Positions 1 through 7,629 are shown, counted from the first letter of the stretch. The stretch: 17,386 bases of DNA from Actinomycetota bacterium (GCA_018898235.1 JAHIJU010000254.1:1-17386), one strand, 5' to 3'. Translations and numbers: made by a program. Notes: generated by a model from the sequence alone, not told the origin.

Positions 1-286
1 AGCGGTACAGGTTGACGCCCGTCAGGTCGCTGGGGAGCAGATCGGGCGTGAACTGGACGCGGCCGACGGGCGCGGCGATGGTCCTGGCGATGGCCTTGGC
101 GAGCGTCGTCTTGCCGACCCCCGGGACGTCCTCCACCAGGAGGTGGCCCTGGGCGAGCAACACCGTGAGCGCCGTGCGCACGAGGTCGGAGCGACCGGCC
201 AGCACGGTGTCGATCCCGGCGCGCATCGCCGTGGTCACCTCGACCAGCTCGTCGAGCAGCTCGGGGGTGGTCGTGCCTGGTGACAT
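1..286 (-). CDS. MoxR-family AAA+ ATPase, N-terminal part (cut by left edge)
   Basis: The reverse strand read from an ATG at 286-284 encodes at least 95 residues and stays open to the window edge. Residues about 53-61 (DVPGVGKTT) form a Walker A loop, and residues 78-90 (QFTPDLLPSDLTG) are a hallmark of MoxR AAA+ ATPases. A GGAG ribosome site lies at 297-294, seven bases before the ATG, which supports this start. MoxR ATPases are thought to act as chaperone-like ATPases in protein complex maturation, often encoded with DUF58 and transglutaminase-like genes. Those partners would lie outside the window. The gene is divergent from the dcw cluster, and phased GTGGAG boxes lie upstream of it. Family assignment is secure; the specific role is unknown. 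Confidence 0.9.
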   Translation of the reverse strand, partial: MSPGTTTPELLDELVEVTTAMRAGIDTVLAGRSDLVRTALTVLLAQGHLLVEDVPGVGKTTLAKAIARTIAAPVGRVQFTPDLLPSDLTGVNLYR

Positions 287-319
287 CGCGGCGCTCCAAG
301 GGTCGACGGCTGTGACCCG

Positions 320-348
320 AGCCTAGGCACGCACGGTCCAGGCGTCTC
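320..348 (-). promoter_or_regulatory. candidate moxR promoter
   Basis: On the minus strand a TAGGCT -10-like hexamer (325-320) lies 33 bases upstream of the moxR ATG. The position for a -35 with 17-bp spacing (348-343) reads GAGACG, a poor match. This region overlaps the proximal GTGGAG box at 351-346, so a protein bound there could block or help the polymerase. The -10 is plausible and the -35 weak. Confidence 0.35.
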
Positions 349-361
349 CACTTCCCTCCAC
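346..361 (-). promoter_or_regulatory. pair of MraZ-like boxes facing moxR
   Basis: The minus strand carries GTGGAG at 361-356 and again at 351-346, exactly 10 bp apart. A further 10-bp step (341-336) gives CTGGAC, a 4-of-6 match. The hexamer and phase are the same as in the array just before mraZ, which suggests the same protein binds. That MraZ controls moxR is inference. Confidence 0.5.
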
Positions 362-483
362 CCGTGAGGTGCGCCACGGGTTCCGTCCGGGCGTTCACCC
401 AGGTCGGGACCCTCTGTGAACGGGGGAGCGGCCGGGCGGGCGGGGATCAGGACGGCGGTAGAGCCCCCCGGAGCCCGTTTGCC

Positions 484-499
484 CTCCACCTGACTCCAC
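484..499 (-). promoter_or_regulatory. second pair of MraZ-like boxes in the divergent region
   Basis: CTCCAC on the plus strand at 484-489 and 494-499 gives two GTGGAG hexamers on the minus strand, again 10 bp apart. The pair lies about 60 bp upstream of the main array and in the opposite orientation. It may be an auxiliary site allowing looping, or belong to a more distal moxR promoter. Confidence 0.45.
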
Positions 500-553
500 C
501 CCCCGTGACCTGCGGCGATGTCGACCACAGACGGGTGAAACCTGTGTCGATCC

Positions 554-582
554 GGGTTGAGTGGGGGAAAGTGGAGTACCGT
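554..582 (+). promoter_or_regulatory. candidate mraZ / dcw promoter
   Basis: TACCGT at 577-582 is the only TANNNT-like -10 hexamer just upstream of mraZ. The -35 is unclear: TTGAGT at 557-562 would give a short 14-bp spacer, and GGGTTG at 554-559 gives 17 bp. If correct, transcription starts near 589 and the MraZ boxes cover the promoter, which fits direct repression. Confidence 0.35.
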
Positions 583-596
583 GGAGGACGGTGGGG
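561..596 (+). promoter_or_regulatory. four-unit MraZ box array upstream of mraZ
   Basis: Four direct hexamers occur with an exact 10-bp period: GTGGGG (561), GTGGAG (571), GTGGAG (581) and GTGGGG (591). MraZ is known to bind tandem TGGGN-type boxes spaced 10 bp upstream of its own gene, and this array lies 28 bases before the mraZ GTG. It is therefore the likely autorepression operator for the cluster. The array is clear in the sequence; binding is inferred from family knowledge. Confidence 0.8.
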
Positions 597-623
597 TGAG
601 CGGGGGAGACGAGGGGAGGCACG

Positions 624-1097
624 GTGGCTGACGACACGGCCGCGGGCTTCGGCTCGACGCTGCCGTTCCTGGGCACCTACACCCCGCGGTTGGACGACAA
701 GGGGCGGCTGATCCTGCCCGCCAAGTTCCGTCCCGCCCTGGCCGGGGGGCTGGTGATGACGAAGGGGCAGGAACGCTGCCTGTTCGTCATGTCGCTGGAC
801 GAGTTCCGCCGGATGCACGACGGGCTCCGCCAGGCGCCGGTCACGCACAAGCAGGCCCGTGACTACCTGCGGGTCTTCCTGTCCGGGGCCAGTGACGAGC
901 TGCCCGACCGCCAGGGCCGCGTCTCGATCCCCCCGCTGCTGCGCCGGTACGCCGGGCTCGACCGGGACGTCGCCGTGATCGGCGCCGGGTCCCGGGTCGA
1001 GATCTGGGACCTGACCGCATGGGAGACCTACCTGGCCGAGCAGGAGCCCGGCTACGCCGACACCGCCGAGGAGGTCTTCCCCAACGGGCCGTTCTGA
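624..1097 (+). CDS. mraZ: MraZ, transcriptional regulator of the dcw cluster
   Basis: This 157-residue protein has the two SpoVT/AbrB-like half-repeats typical of MraZ: the first around residues 24-36 (DDKGRLILPAKFR) and the second around 95-103 (DRQGRVSIP). MraZ forms ring-shaped oligomers that bind tandem boxes upstream of its own gene and represses the cluster. Matching boxes lie at 561-596. The GTG start at 624 follows a strong GGGGAGG at 613-619 with a 4-base gap. It adds about 14 residues before the usual family start near FLGTYTPRLDDKG, but no ATG or GTG lies closer to the conserved core. The gene opens the cluster and is followed by 166 non-coding bases before rsmH. Confidence 0.96.
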   Translation: MADDTAAGFGSTLPFLGTYTPRLDDKGRLILPAKFRPALAGGLVMTKGQERCLFVMSLDEFRRMHDGLRQAPVTHKQARDYLRVFLSGASDELPDRQGRVSIPPLLRRYAGLDRDVAVIGAGSRVEIWDLTAWETYLAEQEPGYADTAEEVFPNGPF

Positions 1098-1118
1098 CCC
1101 GCCCCCGCCCGATGAGAC

Positions 1119-1170
1119 CTCCCCCCGTCCGCTCTGACGCACTTCCCCGGCGCCAGAAGGACGGAGGGGG
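1119..1170 (+). repeat. inverted repeat / hairpin between mraZ and rsmH
   Basis: CCGTCC (1125-1130) pairs with GGACGG (1159-1164). The stem extends outward after one mismatch through 1119-1123 with 1166-1170, and inward through TCTG (1133-1136) with CAGA (1154-1157). No T-run follows, so a classic intrinsic terminator is not supported. It could be an mRNA processing or attenuation structure, or stabilise the mraZ 3' end. Confidence 0.45.
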
Positions 1171-1263
1171 ATCTGGTCGGACGGCGGAGGGGCTGCCCGA
1201 CCAGCCACGTAGGCGACACCCGCCAGCACCGCAGCACCAGGACCGCACGGAAGGAGGAGCACG

Positions 1264-2259
1264 ATGGACGAGCTCGACCCAGCAGCCCGGCACGTCCCGG
1301 TGCTCCTCGAGCGTTGCCTGGACCTCCTGGACCCGGCGCTCGCGGTGCCCGGGGCGGTGCTCGTCGACGCGACGCTCGGGATGGGCGGTCACACCGAGGG
1401 CGCGCTGCGCCGGTTCGACGGCCTGCGGGTCGTCGGGATCGACCGTGACCCCCAGGCCATCGCGCTGGCGGGGCGCCGGCTGGCCGCCTTCGGTGACCGC
1501 TTCACGGCCGTCCAGGCCGTCTACGACGAGATCCCGGACGTGCTCGCCCGGCTGCAGCTCGGCCCGGTCCAGGGGATCCTCATGGACCTCGGCGTCTCGT
1601 CGTTGCAGCTCGACGAGACCGAACGCGGCTTCTCCTACTCCCAGGACGCGCCGCTCGACATGCGGATGGAGGCCGGCGGCACCGGACCGACGGCGGCCGA
1701 CGTGCTGGCGACCTACGACGAGGCCGCGCTGGCCCGCGTGTTGCGCGAGTACGGCGAGGAGAAGTTCGCGCGCCGCATCGCCGGCGCGATCGTGCGCGCC
1801 CGCCTCACCGAACCGCTGACCCGCACCGGCCAGCTGGTCGACCTGGTGCGCGCGGCCGTGCCCGCCGCTGCCCGGGCGACGGGCGGACATCCCGCCAAGC
1901 GCACCTTCCAGGCCCTGCGGATCGAGGTCAACACCGAGCTGGAGACCCTGGCGAACGCGTTGCCCGCCGCCGTCGACCAGCTCGCCGTGGGCGGTCGGAT
2001 GGTCGTGGAGTCCTACCACTCGCTCGAGGACCGCCTGGTCAAGCGGACCTTCGCTGCGGGCGCGCAGTCGAGCGCACCGCTCGGCCTGCCCGTCGAGGGC
2101 GCCGAGCACGCCCCCTACCTGCGTCTGGTCACCCACGGTGCCGAGCAGGCCGATGAGGCCGAGCTCGCACGCAACCCGCGGTCCGCCTCGGTGCGGCTGC
2201 GTGCTGCCGAGCGCCTGCGCCCCACCCCGGCCCACCTGCTCACCGGCAGGTCCGCATGA
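1264..2259 (+). CDS. rsmH: RsmH, 16S rRNA (cytosine-1402-N4)-methyltransferase
   Basis: RsmH (MraW) N4-methylates C1402 in the decoding centre of 16S rRNA using S-adenosylmethionine. The 331-residue product is of normal family length. It shows HVPVL at 10-14, the SAM-binding DATLGMGGH at 35-43, MDLGVSSLQLD at 107-117, the RGFSY and PLDMRM segments at 121-135, the FQALRIEVNTEL segment, and a C-terminal HSLEDRLVK motif. The ATG at 1264 follows a near-perfect AAGGAGG (1251-1257) six bases upstream, so the start is firm. It is the second gene of the cluster, separated from mraZ by a hairpin-bearing spacer and from ftsL by 28 bases. Confidence 0.97.
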   Translation: MDELDPAARHVPVLLERCLDLLDPALAVPGAVLVDATLGMGGHTEGALRRFDGLRVVGIDRDPQAIALAGRRLAAFGDRFTAVQAVYDEIPDVLARLQLGPVQGILMDLGVSSLQLDETERGFSYSQDAPLDMRMEAGGTGPTAADVLATYDEAALARVLREYGEEKFARRIAGAIVRARLTEPLTRTGQLVDLVRAAVPAAARATGGHPAKRTFQALRIEVNTELETLANALPAAVDQLAVGGRMVVESYHSLEDRLVKRTFAAGAQSSAPLGLPVEGAEHAPYLRLVTHGAEQADEAELARNPRSASVRLRAAERLRPTPAHLLTGRSA

Positions 2260-2287
2260 ACCGCCCACGCCCCGAAGGAGGCCGTCG

Positions 2288-2695
2288 ATGAGCGCCGTAG
2301 CCGCGGCACGCGCCCCTCAGCGGGCGCCCCGTCAGGCACCGCGCCCGACGCCGGCGCCGCCACGTCTGCGTCTGGTGCGCCCGCCCGCGCAGGCCCGCAC
2401 GCGAGTGCCGTTCGTGCTCACCTGCATGGCCGTGCTCGGCATCGCCCTGGTCAGCGCGCTGTTGCTCAACACCTCGATGGCGCAGGTGTCGTTCGCCAGC
2501 TCCGCCCAGCGGACCACGCTGTCCCGGCTCCAGCAGGACGCCAAGGACCTGCAGGCGAAGATCGACGCGACCTCCTCGCCCGAGCAGCTGGCCACCGCGG
2601 CCCGCGCGCTCGGCATGGTGCCGGCCAGCGGCACCGGCTGGGTGCGACTGGCCGACGGCACCGTCACCGGTGCGCCGGCCCCGGCGACCAAGTGA
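2288..2695 (+). CDS. ftsL: FtsL-like septum formation protein (single-pass, coiled coil)
   Basis: This 135-residue protein has a basic, proline-rich cytoplasmic tail (about 1-40), one membrane segment (about 41-61), then an extracytoplasmic helix rich in Gln, Asp and Leu (about 68-93) suited to a coiled coil, and SPEQLATAARALGMVP at 97-112, typical of FtsL/DivIC-type proteins. FtsL pairs with FtsB/DivIC and FtsQ and activates FtsW-FtsI at the septum. Its position between rsmH and ftsI is the standard ftsL slot. ATG 2288 is preceded by AAGGAGG (2275-2281) with a 6-base gap, so I reject an in-frame extension into rsmH. The stop overlaps the ftsI GTG (GTGA). Sequence conservation is low in this family; position and topology carry the call. 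Confidence 0.88.
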   Translation: MSAVAAARAPQRAPRQAPRPTPAPPRLRLVRPPAQARTRVPFVLTCMAVLGIALVSALLLNTSMAQVSFASSAQRTTLSRLQQDAKDLQAKIDATSSPEQLATAARALGMVPASGTGWVRLADGTVTGAPAPATK

Positions 2696-4575
2696 CCGGC
2701 CGGACACCCGACGGGCGCCCCGCCCCGCGTGGCACCCCCGCGCCTCGGCGACCCGGTGGCACCGTGGGCCCCGTGCCCGCGTCCCGCGCCCCCGCAGCAC
2801 GGCGGCCTGCGGCCTCGACGGTCCGCCCCGGGCGCCGGGTCCCGCACGCCCCCGCGCGGCCCCGGATCGGCTCACGGGGACGGGTCGCCGGGCTGACCGT
2901 CGTGCTCCTGCTCGTCCTGGTCGCGTTCGCCGGCAAGCTCGTCGTCGTCCAGGCGGTCGACGGGAAGGCCATCGCCGAGGTCGCGCGGGATGCGCGGCTG
3001 TCCACCGTCGATGTGCTCGGCGCCCGCGGTGAGATCACCGACGCCACCGGTGTGGTCCTGGCCGGCTCGGTGTCGCGGTACAACGTCGTCGTCGACCAGC
3101 GGCGCATCCCGAACTTCAAGGGCGGCGACGGGGTGCCCTCGGGGGCCGCCGGGGCCGCGGCCACGTTGGCCCCGCTGCTGGAGATGGACGCCGCCGAGCT
3201 CGGCGGCAAGCTCGTCGGGACGAGCCACTACAAGTACCTCAAGAAGGGTGTGCTGCCGGCGGTTGCACGCCAGATCGCGGCGTTGCGCATCGATGGCATC
3301 AACGTGGAGCAGACCGCCGAGCGCGTCTACCCGAACGGGACGCTCGCCGGCGACATCATCGGCTTCACCAACTCCAGCGGGCACGGGCTGCAGGGCCTCG
3401 AGTCCTCGCTGGACTCCAAGCTCAGCGGCACCCCGGGTGAGCTGACGTATGAGCGTGGCGGCAACGGCCAGGCGATCCCCGGCGGGTACCGGTCCGGCGA
3501 GGCGGCGACGGACGGTCAGACCGTGCAGCTCACCATCCGCGACGACGTGCAGTGGAAGGCGCAGGACGCGATCACGAAGGCCGTCAAGGACACCGGCGCC
3601 GACTCCGCCCAGATCGTCGTGATGCGGCCGAACGGCGAGCTGCTGGCGATCGCCGACAGCTCGACCATCGACCCGAACGCCCCGGGCAAGGGGTCGGCCG
3701 GTGCGCTGCTGAGCGCCGTGTCCGACGTGTTCGAACCCGGGTCCACGGGCAAGGTCGTCACGATGTCGGCCGCGCTCGAGACGGGTACCGTCACGGCGAC
3801 CTCGCAGTTCCAGATCCCTGACACCTACGCCGTCGGCAATCAGATCTTCCACGACGCGGAGACCCACGGCCTGCTCAACCTGACCACGACGGGCATCCTC
3901 GCGGAGTCCTCCAACGTCGGGACCGTGCAGATCGGCCAGAAGATGTCGGCGCAGACCCAGTACGACTTCATGACGAAGTTCGGGTTCGGTTCGAAGACCG
4001 GGATCGAGGTGCCGGGCGAGTCGTCGGGCATCCTGCACCCGGTCGGCGAGTGGGACGGACGTACCCGCTACAACGTCCTGTTCGGTCAGGGCGTGGCGGT
4101 CACGGCGGTGCAGGCCGCGAGCGTCTACGCGACCATCGCCAACCACGGGGTCCGCGTGACACCGCACCTGATCAAGGCGTGGACCTCGGCCGACGGGACC
4201 ATCACCGGCGCTGCGGCCGCCACCAGCACGCAGGTGGTGTCGGCCCAGACCGCGGCGACGGTGACGACCATGCTGGAGTCCGTCGTCGACGACGGCACCG
4301 GCGGCGCTGCGGCCGTGGACGGCTACCAGGTGGCCGGCAAGACCGGCACCGCCCAGGACATCTCGACCGGCGGCACCACGGCCTCGTTCATCGGGTTCGC
4401 CCCGGCCGACGACCCGCAGGTGGTGGTGGCGGTCATCCTGAAGAACCCCAAGACCTCGATCTACGGCGGTGTGGTCGCGGCGCCGGTCTTCGCCGGTGTC
4501 ACGTCCTACGCGCTGACCGCGCTCGGCGTGTCGCCCAGCGGGACGGCGGCCACGCTGTTCCCGACCACCTGGTGA
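2692..4575 (+). CDS. ftsI: FtsI (PBP3), septal peptidoglycan D,D-transpeptidase
   Basis: This class B penicillin-binding protein crosslinks septal peptidoglycan with FtsW as its glycosyltransferase partner. Of 627 residues, 1-63 are a proline/arginine-rich cytoplasmic tail, about 66-88 a membrane anchor, about 100-250 the dimerisation/pedestal domain (starting near ARGEITDATG), and about 280-610 the transpeptidase domain. The three active-site motifs are present: STGK at 351-354 with catalytic Ser351, SSN at 406-408, and KTGTAQ from 550. No PASTA domain follows, so this is a plain FtsI. The GTG start at 2692 overlaps the ftsL stop (GTGA), implying translational coupling. The gene ends 28 bases before murE. 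Confidence 0.96.
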   Translation: MTGRTPDGRPAPRGTPAPRRPGGTVGPVPASRAPAARRPAASTVRPGRRVPHAPARPRIGSRGRVAGLTVVLLLVLVAFAGKLVVVQAVDGKAIAEVARDARLSTVDVLGARGEITDATGVVLAGSVSRYNVVVDQRRIPNFKGGDGVPSGAAGAAATLAPLLEMDAAELGGKLVGTSHYKYLKKGVLPAVARQIAALRIDGINVEQTAERVYPNGTLAGDIIGFTNSSGHGLQGLESSLDSKLSGTPGELTYERGGNGQAIPGGYRSGEAATDGQTVQLTIRDDVQWKAQDAITKAVKDTGADSAQIVVMRPNGELLAIADSSTIDPNAPGKGSAGALLSAVSDVFEPGSTGKVVTMSAALETGTVTATSQFQIPDTYAVGNQIFHDAETHGLLNLTTTGILAESSNVGTVQIGQKMSAQTQYDFMTKFGFGSKTGIEVPGESSGILHPVGEWDGRTRYNVLFGQGVAVTAVQAASVYATIANHGVRVTPHLIKAWTSADGTITGAAAATSTQVVSAQTAATVTTMLESVVDDGTGGAAAVDGYQVAGKTGTAQDISTGGTTASFIGFAPADDPQVVVAVILKNPKTSIYGGVVAAPVFAGVTSYALTALGVSPSGTAATLFPTTW

Positions 4576-4590
4576 CCAGCTCGCTCACGG

Positions 4591-4603
4591 TAGCCTCGAC
4601 CTC
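4591..4603 (+). promoter_or_regulatory. candidate -10 element for a leaderless murE transcript
   Basis: TAGCCT (4591-4596) fits an actinobacterial TANNNT -10, and exactly seven bases separate it from the murE ATG at 4604. Transcription would then start at or next to the ATG, giving a leaderless mRNA. The absence of a ribosome-binding site before murE agrees. A -35 is not clear; TGGTGA at 4570-4575 is the nearest candidate with a 15-bp gap. Confidence 0.45.
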
Positions 4604-6187
4604 ATGACGTCCCCCCAGGGTCGACTGCGACCGCAGCGCCCGACCCCCCGGCGGCTGGACGACCTGGTGACCGCCTTCGACCTGGCCACGACCGGCGCCG
4701 CGCCGGTCGGTGTGCAGGTCACGGGCGTGGCGATGGGGTCGGCCGACGTCGTGCCGGGCGACCTGTTCATCGCTGTTCCCGGCCTGAAGGTGCACGGTGC
4801 GCGGTTCGTCGCCCAGGCCATCGCCGCCGGTGCGGTGGCTGTGCTCACCGATCCCGCCGGCGCCGCGCTGGTGGCTGCCGGGCCCGGTCTCGCCGAGCTG
4901 CCGGTGCTGATCACCGCCGACCCCCGGGACCTGGCCGGCGCGGTGGCGGCCGCGGTGTACGGCGACCCGGCGCGCGCGCTGGTGACCGTGGGCGTCACCG
5001 GCACGAACGGCAAGACGACGACCTCCTACTTCGTGGATGCGGCCCTGCGTGCGGTCCACCCGCTGACCGCCGTGCTCGGCACCGTCGAGCTGCGGATCGG
5101 CGACGATGCGATCGAGAGCCCGCGGACGACGGTCGAGGCTCCCGTGCTGCAGGCGATCTGCGCGCTGGCCGTCGAACGCGGCGCCCGGTCCCTGGTCACC
5201 GAGGTCTCCTCGCACGCCCTGGCCCTCGGCCGGGTGCACGGGCTGCGGTTCGACGTGGCCGGGTTCACGAATCTGCAGCGCGACCACCTCGACTTCCACG
5301 GCGACATGGAGCACTACTTCGCGGACAAGGCCCGGCTCTTCGCACCCGATCGGGCGCGCCGCGCGGTGGTCGTGGTCGACGACGAGTGGGGCCGTCGCCT
5401 CGCTGCCGAGGTCACGGTGCCCGTCGAGACGGTGTCGACCCACGCCGACGACCCGACACCGGCCGACTGGTCGGTGCTGGACGCGCACATCGGCCTCGAC
5501 GGCGTGGGGTCGCGGTTCGTGCTCCGCGGGCCCGACGGCGCCCGGCACGCGGCGACCAGCCCCCTGCCCGGTCTGGTCAACGTCTCGAACGCGGCTCTCG
5601 CCATCGTCCTGGCCCAGGCCGCCGGCGTCCCGCTGCCCGTCGCCATTGAGGCGGTCGGGCACGCCCACGAGATCCCCGGGCGGATGGAACGGGTCATCGA
5701 ACGTGGCCAGGGCCTGCCGCTCGGTCTCGTCGACTACGCGCACACCCCGGACGCCCTGGTCCTGGCGCTCGACGCGGTGCGCCCCATCACGCCCGGACGG
5801 CTGATCATCGTGCTCGGCTCGGACGGCGACCGTGACCAGGGCAAGCGCCCGATCATGGGCACGATCGCGGCCACCATGGCCGACGAGGTGATCGTCACCG
5901 ACGAGAACCCGCGCTCGGAGGACCCGGCCGCCATTCGCGCCTCGATCCTGGCCGGTGCACGATCCGTCCCGGGCGCGACGGTCCACGAGGAGACGACGAG
6001 CCGGGCGGAGGCCATCCGACGGGCCGTGGCCGGCGCACAGGAGGGTGACACCGTGATCGTCACCGGCAAGGGCCACGAACCCACTCAGGAGATCGCAGGC
6101 GTGTTCCACCGCTACAACGACCGTGACGTGTTCGCGGCCATCCTCGCCCAGCACCTCGCCGGGCACCCCACGGGGCGCACCGCGTGA
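4604..6187 (+). CDS. murE: MurE, UDP-MurNAc-dipeptide ligase (third stem residue)
   Basis: MurE adds the third stem-peptide residue to UDP-MurNAc-L-Ala-D-Glu with ATP. The 527-residue protein has the UDP-binding N-terminal domain (about 40-120), the P-loop GTNGKTTT (133-140), EVSSHALALGRVHG (200-213), NLQRDHLDFHG (223-233) and the C-terminal ligase domain with DGDRDQGKRP (407-416) and GKGHE (488-492). The specificity motif, usually DNPR in diaminopimelate enzymes, reads ENPR at 434-437, within TDENPRSEDP. The UDP-binding segment reads RTTVEAP rather than the common TTPE form, and SDG replaces the usual CGG before DRD. The third residue could thus be diaminopimelate, lysine or ornithine. The ATG lacks a ribosome site, but a -10-like hexamer lies seven bases upstream. 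The stop overlaps murF. Confidence 0.95.
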   Translation: MTSPQGRLRPQRPTPRRLDDLVTAFDLATTGAAPVGVQVTGVAMGSADVVPGDLFIAVPGLKVHGARFVAQAIAAGAVAVLTDPAGAALVAAGPGLAELPVLITADPRDLAGAVAAAVYGDPARALVTVGVTGTNGKTTTSYFVDAALRAVHPLTAVLGTVELRIGDDAIESPRTTVEAPVLQAICALAVERGARSLVTEVSSHALALGRVHGLRFDVAGFTNLQRDHLDFHGDMEHYFADKARLFAPDRARRAVVVVDDEWGRRLAAEVTVPVETVSTHADDPTPADWSVLDAHIGLDGVGSRFVLRGPDGARHAATSPLPGLVNVSNAALAIVLAQAAGVPLPVAIEAVGHAHEIPGRMERVIERGQGLPLGLVDYAHTPDALVLALDAVRPITPGRLIIVLGSDGDRDQGKRPIMGTIAATMADEVIVTDENPRSEDPAAIRASILAGARSVPGATVHEETTSRAEAIRRAVAGAQEGDTVIVTGKGHEPTQEIAGVFHRYNDRDVFAAILAQHLAGHPTGRTA

Positions 6188-7629
6188 TCGCGCTCACGGT
6201 CGCGCAGGTTCAGGAGGCGGTCGGTGGCGTCGTGGCCGGTGCCGAGCCCACGACCATGCTCACCGGTCCGGTGGTGACCGACTCGCGGCAGGTCGAGCCG
6301 GGCGCGGTCTTCGTGGCGCTGGAGGGTGAGCACGTCGACGGCCACGCGTTCGCGCCGGCGGCGGTCGCCGCGGGTGCCGCCCTGGTGCTCGCGAATCGCC
6401 CGCTCGACGCGCCCGACGGCTCGCCGCTGCCCTGCCTCGTCGTCCCGGACGTGCCGCGGGCGCTCGGTGACCTGGCGCGCGAGGTGCTGGTCCGGCTGCG
6501 CACCGCTGCCGACGAGCCGGGCGGCACCCCCGTGCGCGTGGTGGCGGTCACCGGCTCGGTCGGCAAGACCACGACCAAGGATCTGCTGGCCCAGGTGCTC
6601 GGTGCCTGCGGCCCGACCGTCGCCCCGCTGCGATCGTTCAACAACGAGATCGGCCTGCCGCTCACGGTGCTGCGGGCGGATGCCCAGACCCGCTACCTGG
6701 TGTTGGAGATGGGTGCGAGTGCCCCGGGTGAGCTCACCTACCTGACCTCCATCGCGCCCCCCGACGTCGCGGTCGTCCTGATCGTGGGGCATGCACACCT
6801 GGGTGGCTTCGGCGGCGGGCTCGACCAGGTGGCTGCCGCCAAGTCGGAGCTGGTCGCCGGCCTTGTCCCCGGTGGCGTCGCCGTGCTCAACGCCGACGAT
6901 GCGCGGGTGACGGCCATGGCACAGCTCGCCCCGGCCAGGGTCGTCCTGTTCGGTCTGTCGGACCGGGCCGAGGTCAGCGCCCGGGACCTCGGCCTCGACG
7001 ACTCCGGCCGAGCGGCGTTCACGCTGCGCGTCGCGTCGCCGGGAGCCGCACCCGTCGCCGCGCAGGTGCGGCTGCGCCTGGTCGGGGAGCACCACGTGCA
7101 CAACGCGCTCGCCGCGGCCGCGGCTGCGGTCGCGCTCGGCTGCGACCCGGTCGAGGTCGCGGCAGCCCTGTCGGCCGCCGATGCGCTGTCCCCGCACCGG
7201 ATGCACGTCGTGGACCGCGCCGACGGCGTCACGGTGGTCGACGACTCGTACAACGCCAATCCCGACTCGATGCGGGCGGCGCTCAAGGCCCTCGCGGTGC
7301 TCGCCCGGCCGGACCGTCGCTCGGTCGCCGTGCTGGGCGAGATGCTCGAGCTCGGCGACGGGTGGCGCGAGGCGCACGACGCGATCGGGCGGCTCATCGT
7401 GCGCCTCGACATCGGGCTCACGGTCGTCGTCGGTGCGGGCGCCAAGGCCATCGCCGACGGCGCGGCGCACGAGGGGTCCTGGGGGGACGAGGTGCTCGTC
7501 GTCGACGATGTCGAGGCGGCCGCGACGTTCCTGGCCGGTGAGCTCCGGGCGGGTGACGTCGTGCTGGTCAAGTCCTCCTACGACGCGGGGCTGTGGCGCC
7601 TGGGCGACCTGCTCGTGGGTGTCCAGTGA
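6184..7629 (+). CDS. murF: MurF, UDP-MurNAc-tripeptide:D-Ala-D-Ala ligase
   Basis: MurF completes the cytoplasmic pentapeptide precursor by joining D-Ala-D-Ala to the tripeptide. The 481-residue product has the N-terminal UDP-binding domain (VTDSRQVEPGAVFVAL at 31-46), the ATP loop GSVGKTTT (124-131), NNEIGLPLTVL (153-163), EMGASAPGEL (175-184), GHAHLG (202-207), DDSYNANPDSM (353-363) and VLGEMLELG (383-391). All landmarks are intact and the length is normal. The GTG start at 6184 overlaps the murE stop as GTGA, with no separate ribosome site, so translation is probably coupled. Its own stop overlaps the mraY GTG in the same way. Confidence 0.96.
   Translation: MIALTVAQVQEAVGGVVAGAEPTTMLTGPVVTDSRQVEPGAVFVALEGEHVDGHAFAPAAVAAGAALVLANRPLDAPDGSPLPCLVVPDVPRALGDLAREVLVRLRTAADEPGGTPVRVVAVTGSVGKTTTKDLLAQVLGACGPTVAPLRSFNNEIGLPLTVLRADAQTRYLVLEMGASAPGELTYLTSIAPPDVAVVLIVGHAHLGGFGGGLDQVAAAKSELVAGLVPGGVAVLNADDARVTAMAQLAPARVVLFGLSDRAEVSARDLGLDDSGRAAFTLRVASPGAAPVAAQVRLRLVGEHHVHNALAAAAAAVALGCDPVEVAAALSAADALSPHRMHVVDRADGVTVVDDSYNANPDSMRAALKALAVLARPDRRSVAVLGEMLELGDGWREAHDAIGRLIVRLDIGLTVVVGAGAKAIADGAAHEGSWGDEVLVVDDVEAAATFLAGELRAGDVVLVKSSYDAGLWRLGDLLVGVQ

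Larger units (their letters stand above)
287..623. other. divergent intergenic region between moxR and mraZ
   Basis: These 337 bases separate the two divergent genes. I find no convincing protein-coding gene here; open frames crossing it lack family motifs. It holds three clusters of GTGGAG-like hexamers spaced exactly 10 bp (346-361, 484-499, 561-596), a candidate moxR promoter (320-348) and a candidate mraZ promoter (554-582). An imperfect dyad lies around 521-550. The region is probably a shared control region. Confidence 0.7.

Noticed and set aside
521..550. Imperfect dyad TCGACCACAG ... CTGTGTCGA upstream of mraZ
   Set aside because: The arms need a one-base gap and the inner part has mismatches; too weak to call an operator beside the much clearer phased boxes.
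2138..2287. Extended ftsL start inside rsmH
   Set aside because: The ATG at 2288 has a strong AAGGAGG at proper spacing, while the extension translates the rsmH 3' end in another frame.
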